Shown piece after piece: positions 58,722 through 64,000 of a DNA stretch of 64,000 nucleotides. Source of the stretch: an uncultured Alistipes sp. (GTDB taxonomy: Bacteria > Bacteroidota > Bacteroidia > Bacteroidales > Rikenellaceae). The position numbers and the translations under genes are program-made. The notes beneath the pieces are model-generated. The model was given only the letters and a program-made list of their open reading frames with translations, was not told the origin of the DNA and did not search any database. The stretch is taken from the NCBI GenBank assembly GCA_944321955.1, contig CALUNG010000012.1, positions 1 through 64,000 of the forward strand. The letters are read 5' to 3'. The first letter of the stretch is position 1; each line of letters starts with the position of its first letter.

Positions 58722-61034
58722 TTACAGAAAAAACTTCAGCCCGACGAAGTATGTTCTCGGCAGCGACGGCCCGTATATGTAGGCCGAGTCCTTGGCTGCG
58801 CCGTAGTCGAGGTCGCGCTGGTAGGAGTCGAGAATATTCTTGACGCCCGCATTGACCTCGAGCCCAATGGAGTCGGTTATGCGTACCGTATATGCCAGCC
58901 TGATACCGATATCGTAGAACGACGGCGTGACGGTCTGCGTATCCATGGGAAGTATTCCCTTGTTGTGCTGCACGAGCATGGGGCCTGTAAATGTCCCGAA
59001 GAGCGACGCCTTGAAGTCCTCTACGATGTCGAACGTCGAGGTGATGTATCCGTAGTGGTCCGGTGAACGGAACATGCGTCTCTGCGGATCGACCTCGTCG
59101 GACCACCGTTCGGGCTGTCGGTAAAGGCTGCGCTGGAAGGTGTAGCCGGCCTGTATCTCGAATATGCGCGGTATGCCGATCTTCAACTCGGCGGTTATGC
59201 CTCCGACGGTTGCGCCTGAAGCATTGCGGCGCTCCTTGATCACCACGCCGTCCGCCTCGTCGACCTTCTCGAGTGTGAAGACGTCGTTGAGTATGGTGTA
59301 GAAGCCTTCGACAAGCATGTTGGCCTGCAGACGCCCGAAATTGTGATAGAGGTCGGCCGAAGCGCTCAGACTGTGCGAATACTCGGGACGCAGCCCGTCG
59401 GCCAGCCGTATGAGCGATACGGTATGGTTGAGGGCGTCGATGTGCAGATCCTCGTTGTAAGCCTGCGGGGCGCGGTAGCCGCTCGAATAGCTGAGACGAA
59501 GCCCTACCTGCTCTATTGGACTGTACCGTATGTTGGCGCGCGGCGATACGATCATGCGGTCGATCATGTTGTGTTTGTCGATGCGTGCGCCGATGAGTAT
59601 GTTCACCTTGTCGCTCTTCCACTCGTTCTGTACGAATATGCCGGCGGTGTGCGTCTTCTGGCGCAGCCGCCTCTCGGTGGCGATGTAGTAGTCGTCGAGC
59701 GCATTGTAGCTGTATTCGCCGCCGACGGTCAGCTCGGCCGGCATGAAGAAGAGCTTGTGAAAACCGTATGTGTATTGCACTCCCGCCACGGCCGTAAGGT
59801 CGTTGGTCTTGCCGTAGGCATCGGGGTTCATGTCGGTGCCGAAGTAACTGTTGCGGTCGATGCCCTGCACCGATGTGTAGACGCTTGCCCGATGCCGTGT
59901 GTCGGCCGAAAAGTAGTCGAAACGCAGACCTCCGCCGTTGATCTTGTGGTCGAGCTGCTCGCAGATGAGCGCCATGTGCGGAGCTTCGGTCATGTTGTCG
60001 CCGCCGCGGCGGAACTCGTGCGTGTGGTGGTATTCGGCCGTGATGCGCGAATATGGCGACGTCTTGTAGTAGGCGCGGAAACCGGCCGTCTCGGAGTTGA
60101 GTTTTGGTATGTCGCTGAAGCCGTCATCGTTGCGGTCGTAGGCATGGCGCTCCTTGAGCTGCCCGAAAAGATATACGCCGGCCTTGCCGTCGCTGCTGAC
60201 GAACGAGCCGTTGAGCGCCGTGTTGAAATCGGGCGTGCCGTCCTCGATAATGTTTGTGGTATTCGAGATCGAGAGCGAATTGCGCAACGGGTCTTTGGTG
60301 ATGATGTTGACCACGCCGCCGATGGCGTTCGAGCCGAAGAGTGCCGATCCGCCGCCGCGTATGACTTCGACGCGTTCGATCATTGCTACCGGCAGCTGGT
60401 CGAGACCGTACACGGCGGCCAGCGACGAGAAGATCGGGCGGCTGTCCAGCAGTATCTGCGAGTAGTGGCCCTCGAGGCCGTTTATGCGCAGTTGCATGGT
60501 CCCGCAGTTGCCGCAGTTGTTCTCGACGCGCAGCCCCGACTGGAAGTTCATCGACTCCGAGAGTGTCGACGAGGCCGTCGACTCGAACAGCTTGCCCGAC
60601 ATGACGTTGACGACCGTTGCCGTCTTCTTGCGGTTGGTCTCGTTGCGCGTGGCCGAGACCACCACCTCGTCGACCATTGTGGCGTCCTCGTGCAGAGTGA
60701 AGTTCAGTTCGATGCTTTTGCCGGCGACGGCATCGAACGTGTGCTCGACGCTCCTGTATCCGAGCGACGAAGCCTCGACGGTCCAGCGCCCTTCGGGTAT
60801 GTTTTTGAGAAAGTAGTGGCCCGTCGCGTCGGTGACGCAGCCCATGGTCGTGCCGTCGATCGATATGGTTACGTATGGTATGTGTTTGCCCGTCAGCGAG
60901 TCGATGACGTGGCCGTAGATGTTGGCGTCGCTCTCTCCGGGACGCCCGTTCAATGTGGTACCGTATGCGGACATGGCCATGCATACGGCATATGCGTGGA
61001 GCAGCAACAGCGCTCCGATATGCTGTATTTTCAT
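58722..61034 (-). CDS. TonB-dependent receptor, probable metal or metal-complex importer
   Basis: A protein of 770 residues. After the signal peptide, a carboxypeptidase-regulatory-like domain (about 38-120, with YGHVIDSLTGKHIPYVTI) and a TonB-box-like DEVVVSATRNE precede the plug, which carries a Cys pair in NNCGNCGTMQLRINGLEG and the family motif ILLDSRPIF. The barrel ends in a C-terminal Phe-containing strand. The layout is of the small receptors for metal chelates or cobalamin-like ligands, not of SusC. It sits 97 bp downstream of the His-rich membrane protein; between them lies a perfect 19 nt palindrome at 61107. The ligand is not known. Confidence 0.85.
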   Translation of the reverse strand: MKIQHIGALLLLHAYAVCMAMSAYGTTLNGRPGESDANIYGHVIDSLTGKHIPYVTISIDGTTMGCVTDATGHYFLKNIPEGRWTVEASSLGYRSVEHTFDAVAGKSIELNFTLHEDATMVDEVVVSATRNETNRKKTATVVNVMSGKLFESTASSTLSESMNFQSGLRVENNCGNCGTMQLRINGLEGHYSQILLDSRPIFSSLAAVYGLDQLPVAMIERVEVIRGGGSALFGSNAIGGVVNIITKDPLRNSLSISNTTNIIEDGTPDFNTALNGSFVSSDGKAGVYLFGQLKERHAYDRNDDGFSDIPKLNSETAGFRAYYKTSPYSRITAEYHHTHEFRRGGDNMTEAPHMALICEQLDHKINGGGLRFDYFSADTRHRASVYTSVQGIDRNSYFGTDMNPDAYGKTNDLTAVAGVQYTYGFHKLFFMPAELTVGGEYSYNALDDYYIATERRLRQKTHTAGIFVQNEWKSDKVNILIGARIDKHNMIDRMIVSPRANIRYSPIEQVGLRLSYSSGYRAPQAYNEDLHIDALNHTVSLIRLADGLRPEYSHSLSASADLYHNFGRLQANMLVEGFYTILNDVFTLEKVDEADGVVIKERRNASGATVGGITAELKIGIPRIFEIQAGYTFQRSLYRQPERWSDEVDPQRRMFRSPDHYGYITSTFDIVEDFKASLFGTFTGPMLVQHNKGILPMDTQTVTPSFYDIGIRLAYTVRITDSIGLEVNAGVKNILDSYQRDLDYGAAKDSAYIYGPSLPRTYFVGLKFFL

Positions 61035-61106
61035 TTGTATAAGTTCGGGTTGTCGGTTGAAACTATATATGATATCCGCTCCGCGTCGGATGATGCGGAG
61101 TCGCGT

Positions 61107-61125
61107 TGCATGCCGACGGCATGCA
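61107..61125 (-). repeat. Perfect palindrome between the His-rich protein and receptor genes
   Basis: TGCATGCCG-A-CGGCATGCA is a perfect 9+1+9 palindrome located 7 bp beyond the stop of the upstream gene. It lacks a T-run, so it may be an operator or RNA hairpin. Confidence 0.55.
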
Positions 61126-61131
61126 TGTGTT

Positions 61132-61476
61132 TCAACTAACGGGAGGAGCGCGCAGTGAATATGGCCTCAGAACCGGCGCCTGGGAACGTGCGGGCGCGAG
61201 GACGGCGAACATGAAGCGGCCGTTGCTCGCAACGGCCAGCGCCGATGCCAGCGCGACGGTCAGGGCCGTCAGCAGCGAGAGGTATGATATGGTATGCAGG
61301 GCGCCCGCCGAGTGTCCGTGAGTCGGTGCCGTGCCCGTATATGGGTGCGAGTGTAGAATCCGCTCGCCGTCGATAAGGTGCGAATGGAAGAATAGCGTGA
61401 CACTGCACCAATACCATGAAAACAGTATTGCCGACAGCAGTGCTGCTGCTCTTGTTTTGCCGTTTCGGTGCCTCAT
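61132..61476 (-). CDS. His-rich small membrane protein next to a TonB receptor
   Basis: A protein of 114 residues with two membrane helices (about 12-30 and 64-88) and a His-rich loop (FFHSHLIDGERILHSHPY, then APTHGHSAG) between them. The ending LRAPPV is shared by a group of small Bacteroidetes proteins that sit next to TonB-dependent receptors. The His-rich loop suggests metal contact. The ATG at 61476 is preferred over TTG at 61485; it lies six bases after a TATCTTTG box, so the transcript would be almost leaderless. It is upstream of the receptor gene on the same strand. Confidence 0.7.
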   Translation of the reverse strand: MRHRNGKTRAAALLSAILFSWYWCSVTLFFHSHLIDGERILHSHPYTGTAPTHGHSAGALHTISYLSLLTALTVALASALAVASNGRFMFAVLAPARSQAPVLRPYSLRAPPVS

Positions 61477-61482
61477 CTTGCG

Positions 61483-61519
61483 CAAAGATAGGCAAAAGTG
61501 GCATTATGATACAAAAAAA
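61483..61519 (-). promoter_or_regulatory. Promoter of the His-rich protein gene overlapping the L31 terminator
   Basis: On the minus strand TTTTTTTG (61519-61512), a 21 bp spacer and TATCTTTG (61490-61483) form a promoter. The T-run doubles as the tail of the L31 terminator, so the two elements overlap. Confidence 0.6.
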
Positions 61520-61540
61520 GAGATCCGAAAATCGGATCTC
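61520..61540 (-). terminator. Terminator after rpmE2
   Basis: GAGATCCGA (61520-61528) and TCGGATCTC (61532-61540) form a 9 bp perfect stem, followed by a run of T on the minus strand. Confidence 0.88.
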
Positions 61541-61564
61541 TCTGGCTTTTGACGCTGAAATCTG

Positions 61565-61831
61565 TTATTTCGCGTTCTTCTTATCGTAGCGTTTTGCGTA
61601 GCGGCTCATAAACTTATCCACACGACCGGCGGTGTCAACCAACTTCATCTTACCAGTGTAGAACGGGTGCGACGTGTTGGAAATTTCCATCTTATACACG
61701 GGATAGGTTTCGCCGTTCACCTCGATGGTCTCTTTTGTCGAAACGGCGGACCTGCACAAAAACACGTGGTCATTCGACATGTCCTTGAATGCCACTAAAC
61801 GATAATTCTCCGGATGAATACCCTGTTTCAT
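61565..61831 (-). CDS. rpmE2: 50S ribosomal protein L31 type B
   Basis: A protein of 88 residues: MKQGIHPENYRLVAFKDMSND, SRSAVSTKE-like region without the zinc cysteine pattern, then SHPFYTGKMKLVDTAGRVDKFMSRYAKR. The longer type B form lacks the CxxC zinc ribbon of type A. It is part of the large ribosomal subunit and often replaces the zinc form under zinc limitation. It is followed by a strong terminator. Its proximity to a metal-uptake pair may be coincidental, although both fit metal economy. Confidence 0.95.
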   Translation of the reverse strand: MKQGIHPENYRLVAFKDMSNDHVFLCRSAVSTKETIEVNGETYPVYKMEISNTSHPFYTGKMKLVDTAGRVDKFMSRYAKRYDKKNAK

Positions 61832-62010
61832 TTCGTTCGTTTTGTTAGATTAAGTACTTAATATCGGCGCGAAGGTAAGAATTTTTTTCGACATTGCAAT
61901 ACTACCCGCGAAATTTATTGAAAATGCCGCCGTGTATGTCTCGGAGGCTGCCTGCTCCGGATGATGATTTTGTTCGCCTGATACACAGATGCTTTTTTAA
62001 GGTCGTGTTT

Positions 62011-62041
62011 TTTGGAAGTGCGGGATTTTTGCATATATTTG
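62011..62041 (+). promoter_or_regulatory. Promoter of the C-terminal lipoprotein gene
   Basis: TTTG (62011-62014), a 19 bp spacer and TATATTTG (62034-62041) match the consensus, 40 bp before the ATG at 62081. Confidence 0.75.
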
Positions 62042-62080
62042 CAAAAACACACTGATTTTTAACCCTTAAAAAGCAACCTT

Positions 62081-64000
62081 ATGAGACGTTCTCTATTATT
62101 GGACGCGGCCCGTTACGGCATGGCCGCATTTGTCGCATCCGCGGCATTGCTCTCCGGATGCAGCAAGACGGACGGAGTGGACGACCCCGTTCCACCTGCC
62201 AGTGAGAAAATCACGATTACGGCCTCGACCGAGAGCCGGAGCATGGCTTCGAATGTGCGCACGTCGCTTGCGGCCAGCGACGAGGTGCTGTGGTCCATGG
62301 ACGATACGTTCGTGGTCTATGACATGGATTCATACAACTCAAGTACCTTTGAAATCAAGAGCGGAGCCGGCACCACTTCTGGCGTGTTTACCGGTTACAA
62401 GCCGCAGGGTACATCGTATATTGCCCTCTACGGTGACAACAGTTACGGAGGAGGCATCCTGACGCTTCCCGCTGAGCAGACATACGATGCCAGCGGATTT
62501 GCTCCGTACATGAACCCGATGGCTGCCGTAACCACCGACCTCGAGAGCGGACTCTCATTCAAAAATCTCATGGGTATTCTCGAATTGAACGTGACGGGAA
62601 CGAAGACCGTGGAGAGCGTTACCGTATCGTGTGACGGTGTGATGTTGTCAGGTACTGTCAGCGTCACCCCGACCACGCTGGATATCGTATCGTACGGTAT
62701 CCCCTCGAATTCGGTATCGCTTGTCGGTATCAACGAGGTACTCGATCCCGCTACCGCCAGAAAGTTCAATGTGGTGGTGCCTCCCGGAACTTACGAGAAC
62801 CTGAAGATACGTATAGCCAATACCGACGGAACTTCGGTATTGCGTACGGCTGCCGAACCTGTTGTCGTGGAGCGCAATCAGATAGTTCCCGTCATGGGCC
62901 TTGTGGACGGTGAAGATGCTCAGGAGTCTGTAGTCAAACTCTTCATAGACGAAACGCAGAGTTCATGGTACAAGGTTGTAGTATATTCGCAGAAGTCGGC
63001 AGATTGCAGCCGGTTCGTATACATGTTCGGTACCGACGAGTTCGTTGCCGGGTGGAAGGCGTCCAATCCCGGCATGTCCGACCGCGACATGGTGCTTTCC
63101 GTAGGCTCGGAGTATACGGATGACATCTCTTTCGAATACGAGGATTATCCCAATGTGACATATAACTTCTATGCGTTGGGTTACGATGCCGACGGTAACG
63201 AAGATCAGCTCGTACATATAACATATACGATGGAGGTGCCGTACGACGCATCGATGTCGGTAACGGTCGAAGTACTTGAAGAGAACATCACCGAGACGGA
63301 GGCTCTGGCTACATTCACGCCTGTCGGCCCCGTTTCGAGCATCAAGGCTTCGTTGTATCAGGAGACCGATTTCGGTTCGGCGGGAATCAATTCCGACCAG
63401 ATGTTCTACATGACGAATCGTTACCCGTCGTATCAGTTCGAGGTCTCGGGCAGCGCGGTCGAACAGAAGATTACGGACCTGTTGCCCGGCCGGACCTATC
63501 TGCTCTTCTATGTGGGAGAGAGTGCCGAAGGTAACTTCTCTCAGCTCGGCATCTTGGAATTCACGACGAAAGAGCATGTCGAAAGCGATGCTGTCGTTAC
63601 CATAACCGAGGCTTCGGTCGAGGATGTGAAGGCTTCGTTCAATATGGTCATGTCAGGGTCGGCCGTGAATTACAAGGCTCTGGCCATCACTCAGTACCAA
63701 TACGACTATTACATCTCCGAAGGTCTGGGACTTGCCGACGAGATCGCCGCACTCTCGCAGCCGGCCGTCAGCGATCCCGTATATATCGTGGAGAACCTGA
63801 CTCCGCTGAGCAATTACGTAATGGTGGCCGTGGCGTTCGACGCCGACGGCGTATACGGTCCGCTGGCCGTACTGCCCTTCACTACGCAGGACTATATCCC
63901 GGTTCAGGATCCCAACTACGACCTTCTGCTCGGCGACTGGATGGTATCATATACCGATTACAGTACCGGCGAGGTTCTGACGGATCAATATTCAGTTCGG
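62081..64000 (+). CDS. Surface lipoprotein with fimbrillin-like and FN3-like domains, cut by the window edge
   Basis: The frame is open for 640 codons to the right edge, so the C-terminus is missing. A signal and lipobox LSGC (Cys28) are followed by a fimbrillin-like N-terminal domain (about 35-270), with SLAASDEVLWSMDD. Later segments look like FN3 or Ig repeats: ITDLLPGRTYLLFYVG (about 468-483) and IVENLTPLSNYVMVAVAFDADG (about 567-588). A final part opening LLLGDWMVSYTDYSTGEVLTD resembles a lipocalin-type beginning. The gene has its own consensus promoter. The role is probably surface adhesion or binding; this is inference. Confidence 0.7.
   Translation, partial: MRRSLLLDAARYGMAAFVASAALLSGCSKTDGVDDPVPPASEKITITASTESRSMASNVRTSLAASDEVLWSMDDTFVVYDMDSYNSSTFEIKSGAGTTSGVFTGYKPQGTSYIALYGDNSYGGGILTLPAEQTYDASGFAPYMNPMAAVTTDLESGLSFKNLMGILELNVTGTKTVESVTVSCDGVMLSGTVSVTPTTLDIVSYGIPSNSVSLVGINEVLDPATARKFNVVVPPGTYENLKIRIANTDGTSVLRTAAEPVVVERNQIVPVMGLVDGEDAQESVVKLFIDETQSSWYKVVVYSQKSADCSRFVYMFGTDEFVAGWKASNPGMSDRDMVLSVGSEYTDDISFEYEDYPNVTYNFYALGYDADGNEDQLVHITYTMEVPYDASMSVTVEVLEENITETEALATFTPVGPVSSIKASLYQETDFGSAGINSDQMFYMTNRYPSYQFEVSGSAVEQKITDLLPGRTYLLFYVGESAEGNFSQLGILEFTTKEHVESDAVVTITEASVEDVKASFNMVMSGSAVNYKALAITQYQYDYYISEGLGLADEIAALSQPAVSDPVYIVENLTPLSNYVMVAVAFDADGVYGPLAVLPFTTQDYIPVQDPNYDLLLGDWMVSYTDYSTGEVLTDQYSVR

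Noticed and set aside
59343-61139. 598-residue plus-strand frame opposite the TonB receptor
   Set aside because: Same type of antisense shadow, rich in Val, Arg and Glu; no motif, and the receptor on the other strand is clear.
1-64000. CRISPR arrays, rRNA operons, insertion sequences and riboswitches
   Set aside because: No regularly spaced direct repeats, no rRNA-like segments, no transposase frames and no recognisable riboswitch folds were found.

Overview
The window looks like the chromosome of a gut Bacteroidales bacterium, most likely Alistipes or a close relative in the Rikenellaceae. Evidence for this is the high G+C coding DNA, promoters of the Bacteroidetes type (TTG, about 19-21 bp, TAnnTTTG), SusC/SusD-type genes, many lipoproteins, DUF families restricted to Bacteroidetes, and several S9 peptidases. 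The genus is an inference; the phylum is firm.

Bases 1 to about 7,860 are the end of an integrated conjugative element of the CTnDOT class. The tail of the transfer operon runs rightward (traN partial, traO, traP primase-like, traQ, lysozyme-like). A convergent leftward cargo operon of ten small genes follows, including PcfK/PcfJ-like and DUF3873 proteins. The last 1 kb (6,850-7,880) has no convincing gene but carries nested inverted repeats, TTCGTAAC repeats and candidate att core sequences, so the element/chromosome junction is placed there.

Bases 7,885 to 31,940 hold housekeeping and envelope genes: a large metallopeptidase/TolB-propeller/outer-membrane protein, a SUI1 factor, an orphan DUF4435 (TOPRIM-like) gene, a Nudix hydrolase, aspartokinase (lysC) downstream of a prolyl oligopeptidase, dapD, a biotin ligase, gcvH, efp, a UbiX-like prenyltransferase, a polysaccharide deacetylase, a DUF4837 lipoprotein, cardiolipin synthase, greA, a DUF3667 protein, superoxide dismutase, DPP-IV, a glucosaminidase with LysM, and a DUF4254/GT9 pair. 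Many units end in clear hairpin terminators.

Bases 31,985 to 50,144 form a leftward polysaccharide-utilisation locus (PUL). In transcription order it has a phosphodiester glycosidase (NAGPA-like) lipoprotein, a GHL10-like lipoprotein, SusC, SusD, a SusE-position lipoprotein, a second GHL10-like protein, an SGNH esterase, a DUF5009 membrane protein, a DUF4434 protein, a metallophosphoesterase, a FAD oxidoreductase with an SLH-like tail, and a CE2-like esterase. The enzyme set suggests a glycan decorated with phosphodiester and O-acyl groups. No regulator is visible next to it. A divergent lipoprotein gene (51,277-53,484) shares its C-terminal module with the SusE-position protein.

Bases 53,699 to 64,000 contain an operon of DUF1573, NfnAB-like transhydrogenase and a lipocalin-like lipoprotein, then tRNA-Asn and tRNA-Val with textbook promoters, a DUF3127 protein, a probable metal-uptake pair (TonB-dependent receptor and His-rich small membrane protein), ribosomal protein L31 type B, and a surface lipoprotein that runs off the right edge.
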